The notes under the pieces were generated by a model. It made no database searches. It saw only the letters and a list, made by a program, of their open reading frames with translations, and was not told where the DNA came from. The position numbers were made by a program, and so were the translations under genes. From Novosphingobium sp. SG751A (GTDB lineage: Bacteria > Pseudomonadota > Alphaproteobacteria > Sphingomonadales > Sphingomonadaceae): a stretch of DNA of 64,000 nt. Below, in pieces: positions 1-9,005 of this stretch; position 1 is the first letter of the stretch; every line of letters starts with the position of its first letter. Location of the stretch: positions 124,001 to 188,000 of the forward strand of contig NZ_JABGCB010000013.1 in the NCBI RefSeq assembly GCF_013149295.1, read 5' to 3'.

Positions 1-1
1 G

Positions 2-793
2 GAAGGGCGGCTGGAGCGCGCCGACACACCCGCGCCGGAAGAAGGCGAGACGGTTCTGGCGATTTCGCACGTTTCGCGCCCCCGCGACCGGACTTCGGCC
101 GCGCTGCACGATATTTCGATGGAGGCGCGCGGGGGCGGCATTGTCGCGCTTTACGGGCTGCTGGGGTCGGGGCGCACCGAATTGATGGAGGTCGCCTTTG
201 GCGCCCGCGCGGCAAGCGATGGCACGATCACACTGAAGGGCGAGGACATCACCCGGCTTTCGATTGCGCAAAGGGTCAAGCGCGGCCTGCTTTTCGTTTC
301 CGAGGATCGCAAGGCGCAGGGCCTGTTCGCCAATCTGGACGTGGGCCGCAATATGGCGGTCAGCGATCTGGCCAGCTTTGCGCAAAAGGGCGTGATCCGC
401 AACGCCAGCGAGCAAGGCGCGGTGGGGCGGATGATCTCCCGGCTGGGGGTAAAAACCGCCTCGGCCCGCACGGCGATCACCGCGCTTTCGGGCGGCAATC
501 AGCAAAAGGCGCTGATCGGGCGGGCGCTGATGCCCGGCCCTGCGGCCCTGCTGCTGGACGAGCCCACGCGCGGCATTGACGTTGGCGCGCGCAGCGAGGT
601 TTTCGCCACGATCCGCCAATTGGCCGCCGATGGACTGGCCGTGGTCTTTTCCACCTCCGACGTGCTCGAAGCGCTGGCCGTGGCCGAAAGGGTCATCGTC
701 ATCGCCAAGGGGCGCATCATCCTCGACATTCCGGTGGCGCAAGCGACCGAGGCGCGCCTGATCCGCGCCGCCAATGCGGCAGCAGCAGCATGA
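2..793 (+). CDS. Sugar ABC transporter ATP-binding protein (RbsA/XylG type), 5' end outside window
   Basis: This is the C-terminal half of a double-domain sugar ABC ATPase that powers uptake through the permease encoded next. The frame is open from the first bases of the window, so the gene starts upstream and the ATG at 119 is internal. Visible are a Walker A-like loop (GLLGSGRTE), the ABC signature LSGGNQQKA, the Walker B region LLLDEPTRGID and an H-loop-like segment with Ser in place of His (FSTSD). Degenerate second-domain motifs of this kind are usual for RbsA-like proteins. The stop overlaps the permease start (ATGA at 790), indicating translational coupling. The substrate cannot be read from this part. 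Confidence 0.93.
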   Translation, partial: EGRLERADTPAPEEGETVLAISHVSRPRDRTSAALHDISMEARGGGIVALYGLLGSGRTELMEVAFGARAASDGTITLKGEDITRLSIAQRVKRGLLFVSEDRKAQGLFANLDVGRNMAVSDLASFAQKGVIRNASEQGAVGRMISRLGVKTASARTAITALSGGNQQKALIGRALMPGPAALLLDEPTRGIDVGARSEVFATIRQLAADGLAVVFSTSDVLEALAVAERVIVIAKGRIILDIPVAQATEARLIRAANAAAAA

Positions 794-1830
794 CAGAAGG
801 TAAGACATTGACGATGAGCGGCGCAGGTCAGGCAGTAGGCAAGGATTATGCGATGGCCCTGCTGCTGAAATTTCGCACGGTGCTGGCCTTGGTGCTGGTG
901 GTGGCGATATTCTCGGTGCTGGCGCCCAATTTCCTGACCGTGGCCAATGCGCTGATCATGCTCAAACATATTGCCATTGTGGCCATTCTGGCGATCGGCA
1001 TGTCCTTTGTGATCCTGACGGGGGGCATCGACCTTTCGGTCGGCTCCATCGCGGGACTGGCCGGAATGGTGGCGGGCGCTTTGATCATCAATGGCCTGCC
1101 GCTGACGGCGTTGGGGGTCGTGGTCTATCCCTCGGTGCCGGCGGTGGTCGGGCTGGTCCTGCTGGTGGGCGTGGGCATCGGGCTGTTCAATGGGCTGCTC
1201 ATCAACCGGTTTCAGGTCGCGCCCTTCATCGCCACGCTGGGCACGCTTTACATGGCGCGGGGCGCAGCCATGCTGATGTCGAATGGCGAGACTTTTCCCA
1301 ATCTGATCGGCAATCCGGCGCTGGGCAATGAAGGCTTTTCGCGGATCGGCGCGGGGCTGTTGCTGGGCATTCCGGCGCCTGTGTGGCTGCTGGCGGTAAT
1401 TGCGGCGGGGGCTGCCTTTGTGGCCGGCTCCACCACCTTTGGCCGCCGCGTCTATGCCGTAGGCGGCAGCGAGCGCGCCGCGTTGCTCTCGGGCGTGCGG
1501 GTTACCCAAGTCAAATATGCGGTCTATGCGATTTCCGGCGCCATGGCGGCGCTGGTGGGCGTGCTGATCGCGTCCGATCTTGTGGCCGCCCATCCGGCCT
1601 CGGGCGAAAGCTTTGAACTCAACGGCATTGCCGCCGTAGTGCTGGGCGGGGCCTCGCTGACAGGCGGGCGCGGCACGATTGTCGGCACGCTGATCGGGGC
1701 CTGTGTCATCGGCGTGCTGGGTGACGGAATGGTCATGGTGGGGATCAGCGAATTCTGGCAGATGGTTATCAAAGGCGGCGTCATTGTGACGGCGGTGGTT
1801 CTTGACCGTCTGCAGGAAAGGCTTGGTTGA
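790..1830 (+). CDS. Sugar ABC transporter permease (RbsC type)
   Basis: A 346-residue polytopic inner-membrane protein of the BPD_transp_2 family, the translocation pore partner of the preceding ATPase. It is hydrophobic along almost its whole length, with about eight to ten membrane segments. It carries the family hallmark GGIDLSVGSIAGL near residue 77 and the conserved C-terminal region GIAAVVLGGASLTGGRGT. Its ATG overlaps the ATPase stop, and its own stop overlaps the TTG start proposed for the DeoR gene. Length is normal for ribose/xylose-type permeases. The substrate is not determinable from the permease alone. Confidence 0.93.
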   Translation: MTEGKTLTMSGAGQAVGKDYAMALLLKFRTVLALVLVVAIFSVLAPNFLTVANALIMLKHIAIVAILAIGMSFVILTGGIDLSVGSIAGLAGMVAGALIINGLPLTALGVVVYPSVPAVVGLVLLVGVGIGLFNGLLINRFQVAPFIATLGTLYMARGAAMLMSNGETFPNLIGNPALGNEGFSRIGAGLLLGIPAPVWLLAVIAAGAAFVAGSTTFGRRVYAVGGSERAALLSGVRVTQVKYAVYAISGAMAALVGVLIASDLVAAHPASGESFELNGIAAVVLGGASLTGGRGTIVGTLIGACVIGVLGDGMVMVGISEFWQMVIKGGVIVTAVVLDRLQERLG

Positions 1831-2690
1831 CGATTATGGCGAACGAAAAGGGCGCGGCGAAGAAGACGGCGGCGGGCAATCAGGACGAACCGCGTGGCGC
1901 ATTGCGCCGGTCCGAAGGCGGCACCGCCCGCTTTGCCGAAGGCCGCCGCGCCGAGATCATGGAATGGATCCGCGAAGAAGGCAGCGCCCGCGTGCGCGAA
2001 TTGTCCAAGGCCTTTGGCGTATCCGAAGTCACTATCCGTCAGGATCTCGAACGGCTGGAGGCCGACGGCCATATCGAGCGCGTCCATGGCGGCGCTTTCC
2101 TCAAATCCGTGCAACAGCAGGTCCGATCCATGGCTTTGCAGCATCACGAGAATATGGACGCGAAAAGCCGCATCGGCGCGGCGGCGGCCGCTCTGGTCGA
2201 GGATGGCGAGACGATCACGCTCGATTCCGGATCGACCACGACGCAGGTGGCCGCCCATCTGCTGGAGCGGCGCGATCTGACCGTCATCACCAATGGCCTC
2301 AACATCGCGTTGATGCTGGGCGCCCAGCCCTCGATCACCGTGCATATGCCCGGCGGGCAATTCAAGGCCCCCACCCTCTCGGTCAGCGGCGAGGGATCGG
2401 CGGAATTCTTTGCCGGACTGTTTGTGCGCCGCCTGTTTCTGGCCGCCGCCGCCGTGTCGATCGAGGAAGGCATGAGCATCCCCTCGCTGGGCGACATCCC
2501 CATCAAGCGCGCGATGATCGCCAGCGCGGAAAAGGTCTATCTGCTGGTCGATTCCACCAAGATCGGGCGGCGTTCGTTTTCATCGGTCGGGCCGGTCACG
2601 ATGATCCATGCCCTGATCACCGACAGCGGCATTTCGGACGCCGACAAGGCGCGCTTCGAACATATGGGAATAGAGGTCATCATTGCATGA
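1827..2690 (+). CDS. DeoR-family transcriptional regulator of the sugar operon
   Basis: A 287-residue DeoR-type regulator. An N-terminal winged helix (about residues 45-100, RVRELSKAFGVSEVTIRQDLERLEADGHIERVHGGA) is followed by the DeoRC sugar-phosphate sensor fold, including the SGSTTTQVAAHL phosphate-loop-like region. Start choice is uncertain. A TTG at 1827 overlaps the permease stop (TTGA) and lies a few bases after AGGAAAGG; an in-frame ATG lies at 1836. The gene sits inside the operon between permease and binding-protein genes and overlaps the latter (ATGA at 2687). It probably represses the operon and is released by a phosphorylated sugar; this is inference from the family. Confidence 0.92.
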   Translation: MTIMANEKGAAKKTAAGNQDEPRGALRRSEGGTARFAEGRRAEIMEWIREEGSARVRELSKAFGVSEVTIRQDLERLEADGHIERVHGGAFLKSVQQQVRSMALQHHENMDAKSRIGAAAAALVEDGETITLDSGSTTTQVAAHLLERRDLTVITNGLNIALMLGAQPSITVHMPGGQFKAPTLSVSGEGSAEFFAGLFVRRLFLAAAAVSIEEGMSIPSLGDIPIKRAMIASAEKVYLLVDSTKIGRRSFSSVGPVTMIHALITDSGISDADKARFEHMGIEVIIA

Positions 2691-3649
2691 AACGGTTGCG
2701 CGCGGGTGGGTTACGGATTGGGCTGATGGCGTTGATGTCACTGGGGGCTATTATGGGCCTTGGCGCATGTGGGCATGATGCAAAACGGGCCCGGCTGATG
2801 GTCATCATCACCCCCTCGCTCGACAATCCCTTCTTTGGGCAGGAGGCCGCAGGGGCCGAGGCCAAGGCGCGCGAACTGGGTTATCAGACGCTGAAATTTT
2901 CCCATGGCGATGATGCGTTCAAGCAAAGCGAGCTGATCGATACCGCCATCGCCCGCAATGCCTCTGCCATCATTCTGGACAATGCGGGCGCGCAATCGAG
3001 CGTGGCGGCGGTGCAGAAGGCGCGCAATGTCGGCATCCCGGTCTTTTTGATCGACCGCGAGATCGCCGCGCGCGGCATCGCCACGGCGCAGATCGTGTCG
3101 AACAATTATCAGGGCGCGATGCTGGGCGCGCAGGCCTTTGCCCGCACGATGGGCGAAAAAGGCCCCTATGTCGAACTGGTCGGCAAGGAATCGGACACCA
3201 ATGCCGCGATCCGCTCCAAGGGCTTTCACGAGGTGCTGGACCAATATCCCGACCTGCGCATGACCGCGCGGCAAAGCGCCAACTGGAGCCAGTCCGAGGC
3301 CTTTACCAAGGTCCAGTCCATCCTTCAGGCGCACCCGGAAATCAAGGGCGTGATCGCGGGCAATGACACGATGGCCATGGGCGCGATTGCCGCACTTCAG
3401 GGCGCGGGGCGCGGCGATGTGGCCGTGGTGGGCTTTGACGGCTCCAACGATGTGCGCGATGCGATTACCGGCGGCAAGGCGGCGGCCACGGTGCTGCAAC
3501 CGGCATGGCGTCAGGCGCAATATGCGGTCGAACTGGCCGACAAATTCCTGCGCGAGGGCAAGACCGGACAGGCCGAAAAGCTGATCATGGACTGCCTGCT
3601 GATCACGCGCGCCAATGCCGCGCGGCTCAGCAATTTCGCGCTGAAATAA
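2687..3649 (+). CDS. Sugar ABC transporter substrate-binding protein, predicted lipoprotein
   Basis: A 320-residue RbsB-like periplasmic binding protein (Peripla_BP_4 fold). The mature part starts with the typical first strand RLMVIITPSLDNPFFGQEAAGAEA, and the hinge and second-lobe motifs AGNDTMAMGAIAALQ and VVGFDGSNDVRDAI are present. The signal peptide ends in a lipobox (LGAC, Cys28), so the protein is probably lipid-anchored rather than freely soluble, which is less common for this family in Gram-negative bacteria. The ATG at 2687 overlaps the DeoR stop. Nothing identifies the sugar, although the isomerase downstream suggests a ketose, pentose or polyol pathway. Confidence 0.92.
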   Translation: MKRLRAGGLRIGLMALMSLGAIMGLGACGHDAKRARLMVIITPSLDNPFFGQEAAGAEAKARELGYQTLKFSHGDDAFKQSELIDTAIARNASAIILDNAGAQSSVAAVQKARNVGIPVFLIDREIAARGIATAQIVSNNYQGAMLGAQAFARTMGEKGPYVELVGKESDTNAAIRSKGFHEVLDQYPDLRMTARQSANWSQSEAFTKVQSILQAHPEIKGVIAGNDTMAMGAIAALQGAGRGDVAVVGFDGSNDVRDAITGGKAAATVLQPAWRQAQYAVELADKFLREGKTGQAEKLIMDCLLITRANAARLSNFALK

Positions 3650-3676
3650 AACATTCCATCCAAACGAGGAATCCTG

Positions 3677-4651
3677 ATGAGCAAGCTGACCTTCGGTGCC
3701 GGTATCTGGCACTTTGCCACCTATGTCGACCGCTATGCCACCGATGGCTATGGCCCGCCCAAGACGCTGATCGAGATGATCGATCTGGCAGGAAAGGTGC
3801 GCGATCTTTCGGTGGTGGACATTAACGCGCCGTGGAGCGCGGATGTCTCGGTCGATGAGGTCGAAGTCGCGCTCAAGCGCAACAACCTCTCGGTGATCGG
3901 CATCACGCCCGAAATCTACAACCGCGAATTTTCCAAGGGCGCCTTTACCAATCCCGACGCAGGGATCCGCCGTCGCGCCAATGAAGTGTGCAATGATGCG
4001 GCCGATCTGGTACGTCGCTTTGGCGCCTCCTATGTCAAGCTCTGGCCGGGTCAGGACGGTTGGGACTATCCGTTTCAGGTCGATCACAAGCAATTGTGGC
4101 GCCATTCCATCGAGGGCATCGGCGAACTGGCCAGCCAGAACCCGGATCTCAAATTCGTCATCGAATACAAGCCGCGCGAACCGCGCGTGCATATGAGCTA
4201 TGGCTCGATGGCGCGCACGCTGCTGGGGATCGAGGCGATGGGCGTGCCCAATGTGGGCGTGCTGCTCGATTTCGGCCATGCTTTGTTTGGCGGGGAAAGC
4301 CCGGCGGATTCGGCGCAATTGGCCATCGACCATGGCCGCCTTTTCGGCATGGATGTGAATGACAATCTGCGAAGCTGGGACGACGATATGGTGGCGGGCA
4401 CCGTTCACCCCATCGAATTGTTCGAATTCTTCTACACTTTGCGCAAGAACAACTGGGAAGGCGTGTGGCAACTCGACCAGTTCCCCTTCCGCGAGGATTG
4501 CGTAGAGGCGGCCGATATGGCCATCGATTTCCTCAAACATATTGATGGCGCGCTTGATCGCCTCGACTGGGACGCGCTTCAGGCCGCGCAGAACCAGCAG
4601 GACGCAATGGGCGCGCAGAAGATCGCGCGGCAGGCGCTGTTCGGCTTCTAA
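3677..4651 (+). CDS. Sugar isomerase/epimerase, xylose-isomerase-like TIM barrel
   Basis: A 324-residue cytoplasmic protein of the AP_endonuc_2 (xylose-isomerase-like) TIM-barrel superfamily. Probable divalent-metal ligands of the family are visible in KFVIEYKPREPR (Glu), LLDFGHALFG (Asp, His) and the late QLDQFPFRED segment. The start follows an ACGAGGAATCCTG ribosome-binding region, 27 nt after the binding-protein stop, making it the last gene of the operon. It most likely isomerises or epimerises the sugar imported by the upstream transporter. The closest named activities would be ketose epimerases or rhamnose/xylose-type isomerases, but I cannot choose between them. Confidence 0.85.
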   Translation: MSKLTFGAGIWHFATYVDRYATDGYGPPKTLIEMIDLAGKVRDLSVVDINAPWSADVSVDEVEVALKRNNLSVIGITPEIYNREFSKGAFTNPDAGIRRRANEVCNDAADLVRRFGASYVKLWPGQDGWDYPFQVDHKQLWRHSIEGIGELASQNPDLKFVIEYKPREPRVHMSYGSMARTLLGIEAMGVPNVGVLLDFGHALFGGESPADSAQLAIDHGRLFGMDVNDNLRSWDDDMVAGTVHPIELFEFFYTLRKNNWEGVWQLDQFPFREDCVEAADMAIDFLKHIDGALDRLDWDALQAAQNQQDAMGAQKIARQALFGF

Positions 4652-4674
4652 AGCCCTCGGCCCTGTGGCAAGGA

Positions 4675-4710
4675 TGCAGGCGCGGCGTGGGCCGCGCCTG
4701 CATTGCTTTT
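4675..4710 (+). terminator. Rho-independent terminator of the sugar ABC operon
   Basis: A perfect 12-bp inverted repeat (arms 4675-4686 and 4691-4702, TGCAGGCGCGGC) with a 4-nt loop GTGG is followed by TTGCTTTT. It lies 23 nt after the isomerase stop and ends just before the ribosome-binding site of the next gene, so the exporter gene needs its own promoter or receives only read-through. Confidence 0.88.
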
Positions 4711-4723
4711 ACGAAAGAACGCC

Positions 4724-5914
4724 ATGACCGCGGCCAAATCTGTGCATATTCCCTTTGGCCTGCTGCTGGTCCTGGCCGGCTTAAGCGCCTTTGCCCCGCT
4801 TTCTATCGACATGTATTTGCCAGCGCTGCCGGTGATGGCGCGCGATTTGGGGGGCAATGCGGCGCAGGCCTCGCTGACGGTCGCCTCCTTCTTTGCGGGC
4901 CTGTGTTTCGGGCAATTGGTGCATGGGCCGCTGTCCGACCGGATCGGGCGGCGGATGCCCTTGCTGGGCGGGCTGGTGCTCTATGTCGGCGCGGGGGCCT
5001 GCGCGGCGCTGGCGCCTTCGATCCCGGTGCTGATCGCCGCGCGCTTTGTTCAGGCCTTTGGCGGCTGCGCGGGGCTGGTGGTGTCGCGCGCCTCGGTGCG
5101 CGACCGCTTCACCCCGCAGGAAAGCGCGCAGGTCTTTTCCCTTCTCCTGCTGGTGATGAGCATCGCGCCCATCATCGCCCCGCTGATCGGCAGTTGGGTG
5201 CTGCTGGTCGCATCATGGCGCTCGATTTTCTGGCTGCTGACGCTGTTTGGCGCGAGCGTGGCGGTGGCCACGTTCTTTGGCCTGCCCGAAACCCGTTCGG
5301 AACAAACCGCCGCGCAGGCACGCAGCGAATCCCCGTTTGCCGCCTATCGCGCCGTGCTGGGCGAGGCGCAGGTGATGGCCTATGCGCTGACCGCCGGTTT
5401 TTCGCATATGGGCCTGCTGACCTATCTGGCGATTTCGCCCGATGTGCTGGTCACCGGCTTTCACCTCTCGCCCCAGACCTATGGCTGGGTGATCGCCACC
5501 AATGGGCTGGGGCTGGTAACCACCAACTGGATCAACCGCCGTCTGCTGACGCGGATCGGCTATGATACGATCCTGCGCTGGGCCAATCTGGGCAGCATGA
5601 TGGCCTCAGCGGTGCTGCTGGCCGATGCGATCACCGGGTTTGGCGGGCTGCTGGGGATCACTGTGCCGCTGTTCTTCATGGTGGCGATGATCGGCTTTAC
5701 CCAGGCCAATGCGATTGCAGGCGCGCTGGCCCGCGATCCGCAGCGGGCCGGGTCGATCTCGGCGCTGGTGGGCTTTATGCAATTCGGCGGCGGGGCACTG
5801 GGCGCGGCGGTGGCCGGGGCGTTTCATGACGGCACGGCGCGGCCCATGGCGATGGTGATCTTTACCGCCTATGTGCTGGCCGCGATAGCGCTGCGCGTGC
5901 TGGGGCGGCGCTGA
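4724..5914 (+). CDS. MFS drug-resistance transporter, Bcr/CflA family
   Basis: A 396-residue, 12-helix inner-membrane antiporter. The N-terminal signature LSAFAPLSIDMYLPALPVMARDLGG, the loop 2-3 motif GPLSDRIGRRMPLL, and the helix-4/5 region ARFVQAFGGCAGLVVSRASVRD are characteristic of Bcr/CflA proton-coupled exporters of drugs or dipeptides. The ATG at 4724 follows GAAAGAACGCC; a TTG at 4703 would lie inside the upstream terminator and is rejected. The gene appears monocistronic. The substrate is unknown; bicyclomycin, chloramphenicol or sulfonamide efflux are family examples only. Confidence 0.92.
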   Translation: MTAAKSVHIPFGLLLVLAGLSAFAPLSIDMYLPALPVMARDLGGNAAQASLTVASFFAGLCFGQLVHGPLSDRIGRRMPLLGGLVLYVGAGACAALAPSIPVLIAARFVQAFGGCAGLVVSRASVRDRFTPQESAQVFSLLLLVMSIAPIIAPLIGSWVLLVASWRSIFWLLTLFGASVAVATFFGLPETRSEQTAAQARSESPFAAYRAVLGEAQVMAYALTAGFSHMGLLTYLAISPDVLVTGFHLSPQTYGWVIATNGLGLVTTNWINRRLLTRIGYDTILRWANLGSMMASAVLLADAITGFGGLLGITVPLFFMVAMIGFTQANAIAGALARDPQRAGSISALVGFMQFGGGALGAAVAGAFHDGTARPMAMVIFTAYVLAAIALRVLGRR

Positions 5915-5929
5915 TAGATCGGGCCCGCA

Positions 5930-6720
5930 GCCGGGTGGGCTGTCGGCTGCCGGCCAGATCCTCGACCACGGCCTTTGAGGCGGACGAGGTCGGTTGATCG
6001 AGTCCCGCACGCAGATGCTCGATTTCAACCATCAGCATGGCATGGGTCCGCTGATTCAGAGGAAACCGCAGCGAGATGACAAAACCGGCCAGCAGGATCG
6101 CCAGCGTGCCGAAGGCAAAGTCGTCACCAGCGCCTGCGTGGCGTGGGAGGTCTGGATGCTCGCCTTGGGGGCAAAGCCGGAATATTGAATGCCAAGACCC
6201 ATGCGGCGCCGACCGGTCATGATTTCTAGACATCGGGTATGTAATTATAGACCGCCCAAGGCACATAATTAAGCGTACCGCGCCCCAACCCGGCCGCAAA
6301 CAGCGCCGCGTCATAGCGATAGACCAGCGCGGGCGTGCCGCGCAGCGTGAACTGGATGGCAGCAATCACCGCGATCAACTGGCTGAAATAGAGGCTGCCC
6401 ATCAGCATCGAGGCCAGTGAGACCGTGCCGCCAAGGGCGAAGACGAAGATGAAGGCCGCGTTGAAGGACATAGTCGCCCAGATACATGCCCAAATGCAGC
6501 CGGAACGCGCGCACCCGCAGCGTGGCGAACAATTCGCGATAGAGCGTGCGGATCGGATTGCCGCCCGGCGCGATCTTTTGCGGCACCGGGCGTTCGCCTT
6601 CCCAACTGAAGGCATAGAGGAAACTGGCGGTCAGCATGAACAGAACGGCAAAGATGCAACCCGTCCGCAGGAACGTGTCCGCGCTGTCCCGCCCCAGCCA
6701 TCCGATCACCCAGACCCACC
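5930..6720 (-). pseudogene. GPH-family MFS sugar transporter, multiply frameshifted and N-terminally truncated
   Basis: Read on the minus strand, pieces of one glycoside/pentoside/hexuronide-type symporter occur in different frames. The first, from about 6720 down, contains VIGWLGRDSADTFLRTG then FLYAFSWEGERPVP and RAFRLHLGMYLGDYV. A second frame, ending at 6226, contains FNAAFIFVFALGGTVSLASM and NYVPWAVYNYIPDV. The C-terminal part contains GTLAILLAGFVISLRFPLN, THAMLMVEIEHLRAG and AVVEDLAGSR in another frame, with at least one more frame change before it. The first half of the protein (about six helices) is missing. No intact reading frame can make the protein. The C-terminal boundary near 5930 is approximate. 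Confidence 0.8.
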
Positions 6721-6721
6721 A

Positions 6722-6992
6722 CCGCCTTTCGGCCCGCGTGGACCTGCGCGAGGATCGGCATCAGACCGCCGAGATCGAGATCACCGACATCATCGACCAA
6801 GTGGGCAGCGGCGATGCCTTTGCGGCCGGGGTCCTCACAGGCTGGCTAGAGGGCGGCGGCGCACAGAAAATGGCGAGGCTTGGTCTGGCCATGAATGCCC
6901 TCAAACACTCCCTCCACGGCGACTGGCTCCGCCTCTCCCGCGAAGAAGTCGATGGCTTTACAGGCAATTCGGGCGATGTGCGGCGGTCATAG
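6722..6992 (+). pseudogene. C-terminal remnant of a PfkB-family sugar kinase (2-keto-3-deoxygluconate kinase-like)
   Basis: The + frame ending at the TAG at 6990-6992 encodes the C-terminal quarter of a ribokinase-fold kinase. It includes the second PfkB signature around the catalytic aspartate (DIIDQVGSGDAFAAG) and the following helix GVLTGWLEGGG. The ATP-binding tail and C-terminus are present, but nothing of the N-terminal substrate-binding part is. Upstream of about 6720 the same frame merely reads the antisense of the transporter remnant. The two fragments therefore abut at about 6715-6745, as expected after a deletion that removed the 5' halves of both genes. KDG kinase is the best guess because such kinases often neighbour GPH transporters in sphingomonad uronate clusters. 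Confidence 0.72.
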
Positions 6993-6994
6993 GC

Positions 6995-8917
6995 CTATTC
7001 GACCCGGGCATCGCCCCATGTGACCACTACATTGCCGATGTCCGGGCCGATCTGGCGGGCGATCAGTTCTATCACCCGCGCACTCCCGGTCGGCGCCGAT
7101 AATTCCACCGCAGGAGCGCCAAAGCGCATCACCGGCGAAGCGGCCAACAGGCGACCGTCGCCATAGACTTCGAAGCGCACGCCTGCGCGGCGGCCACGAG
7201 TGGAATCATCAACGCCCACTCGCGCCGAAAAGCGCTGAAACTGGCCGTCCGCCTTCACCTCAAGGCGGGCGCCCGCCAGCGTCCCCAGCCCCGAACGGAA
7301 GGTCGCGCCGGCAATCGAGAGGGTCTGATCATAGGGCGTGGCATCGGCCCTGGGCCCACCCCATCCGGCATAGGCGGGCCGGTTGCCGGTGCTGGTGGTG
7401 CCCGGATGATAGGGATCGGCGGGGCGGTGGATGATCGGATCGGGCTCCAGCACGGCTATGCCGTCGGCGGCGACATGCACGCGGCCCGGCATTTCCGAAA
7501 TATAGCGCCCCTTGGCCAGACCGGACGGCCCCACGGCCTTGAGCATGATCGCCTCATGAGGCCCAAGGTGAAACACGCGCTGGCCCAGCAGGGGATCGCG
7601 GTCCGCCCCGGCCCACAGATCGCGCAGCGCAATTGGCGCATCACCACGCATTTTCAGGTGCTGCGCGGTCAGGGTGATGTCGGTCGGCGCGGCGGTGCGG
7701 TTGAACAGGACCACCGCCTTGGCCCCCGTTTCACTCAGCGTCTTGACCATGATCTCGCGCTCGCTGTCGCCATAGGCCAGCACGCCCTGATGGCCTGCGC
7801 GGTCCTGATTGACGGCGATCACCTCGCGGTTGCCCAGAATGTCGATGATCCCCTGCGGCGCGCGGGTCAGATCCGTGCCGATGATGAGCGGCGCCGAGGC
7901 AATCGCCCACAGGCTCATATGCGCCCGCGCCTCGGTCAGATGCGCGGCGTCAAATTCGCCATTGCCCACTTCGAGCATGTCGGGATCGTTCCAATGGCCC
8001 GGCCCGGCATAAAGCTCGCGCGTGGCCACGCTGTCGAAATTATGCAGCATCCGGCCCCAAGTGGCGTCAATATCGTTGCTGGTCCGCCATGTGGTGCCAT
8101 AATCCGCCCCCCAGCTGCGCACATTGGCCGCGCCCCAATTGCACAGTGAGAGAATATAATCGCCCTTGGGCCTGATCCGGCGCAAGGCGTCGCGCGCCTC
8201 GCCATAGAGCGTCTTGACCGCCGGAATGTCGGTGCGGTTGGGCACGGCGTCGGCCATGATCGGGCCGAAGGCGCGATAGGTGCCGTTGCGCACGGTCGGC
8301 TTGTCGGCGGGATAATGGGCAAGGCCGCAGGAATCGATCTTGATCGTGTCGAAATTCCATTCCCCGAAATAGAGCGCCAGATCCTGCGCAACGTGGTCGT
8401 GCAGGCCCACTTCGCGCTCGGCCTGCGTGCCTTCGGGCAGGTTGGGATTGCCCGGCGACCATGCCTGCGAACAGGCGTTGCGGCCAATGTCGGTATAGAT
8501 GCCCGCCTTGAAGCCCATGCCGTGGAGGTGATCGGTAAAGGGGCGGAACGAGGTTTCCTGCGGTCCACCGGTGGCTGCGCCGGGGAAGAGGTTGGTGCGG
8601 ATCTGCATCCGCCCGTCCGGGCTGCGCCTTTTGCGCCACCAGCCATCGTCGATGTTGATATTAACGTAACCGGCCTCTTGCAGGCCCGTGGCGCGGATCA
8701 CGTTGGCTGAGCCGAGCACTTTAGCCTCGGTGATATCGACGCCAAAAGCATTCCAGCTGTTCCAGCCCATCGGCGGCAAGGGGGCAGAGCCGACCGGATC
8801 ATAGGACCATCGGCCTGAGGGTTGCGGGCCTTGGGGCCCCGGTTTTGCCCAGACAGCAGGGGCGCAGAGCAGCAGGGCGCTGCACAGAAAAAACGATGCG
8901 GCGGTGCGGTTGGACAT
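6995..8917 (-). CDS. Secreted alpha-galactosidase, GH27-like, with C-terminal NPCBM domain
   Basis: A 640-residue exported glycosidase. After a signal peptide (cleavage likely after VWA near residue 24) the (beta/alpha)8 domain begins PPMGWNSWNAFG. It shows the GH27 landmarks: INIDDGWW, the nucleophile segment DTIKIDSCG, LCNWG, the acid/base segment WRTSNDID, and GPGHWNDPDML. A beta-sandwich follows, then a C-terminal NPCBM-type carbohydrate-binding module (about residues 500-640, ending VVVTWGDARVE). The ATG at 8917 follows AGGGGGAAAAC. It should release alpha-linked galactose from plant oligosaccharides or galactomannan in the periplasm or outside the cell. It converges with the kinase remnant and lies downstream of a LysR gene. 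Confidence 0.93.
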   Translation of the reverse strand: MSNRTAASFFLCSALLLCAPAVWAKPGPQGPQPSGRWSYDPVGSAPLPPMGWNSWNAFGVDITEAKVLGSANVIRATGLQEAGYVNINIDDGWWRKRRSPDGRMQIRTNLFPGAATGGPQETSFRPFTDHLHGMGFKAGIYTDIGRNACSQAWSPGNPNLPEGTQAEREVGLHDHVAQDLALYFGEWNFDTIKIDSCGLAHYPADKPTVRNGTYRAFGPIMADAVPNRTDIPAVKTLYGEARDALRRIRPKGDYILSLCNWGAANVRSWGADYGTTWRTSNDIDATWGRMLHNFDSVATRELYAGPGHWNDPDMLEVGNGEFDAAHLTEARAHMSLWAIASAPLIIGTDLTRAPQGIIDILGNREVIAVNQDRAGHQGVLAYGDSEREIMVKTLSETGAKAVVLFNRTAAPTDITLTAQHLKMRGDAPIALRDLWAGADRDPLLGQRVFHLGPHEAIMLKAVGPSGLAKGRYISEMPGRVHVAADGIAVLEPDPIIHRPADPYHPGTTSTGNRPAYAGWGGPRADATPYDQTLSIAGATFRSGLGTLAGARLEVKADGQFQRFSARVGVDDSTRGRRAGVRFEVYGDGRLLAASPVMRFGAPAVELSAPTGSARVIELIARQIGPDIGNVVVTWGDARVE

Positions 8918-9005
8918 GTTTTCCCCCTGGACCATTGTCGAGGCCTTGCGCCTCTTTTATCCTATTTATCGGAGTTATTCGAACAAGGCAACCGATTGCA
9001 CGGCC

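Noticed and set aside
119..793. A complete small ATPase gene starting at the ATG at 119
   Set aside because: The same frame is open and family-like from base 2, so this ATG is internal to a gene that begins outside the window.
5994..6188. Small plus-strand frame of 64 codons
   Set aside because: It is antisense to the C-terminal part of the decayed GPH transporter and has no ribosome-binding site or recognisable fold.
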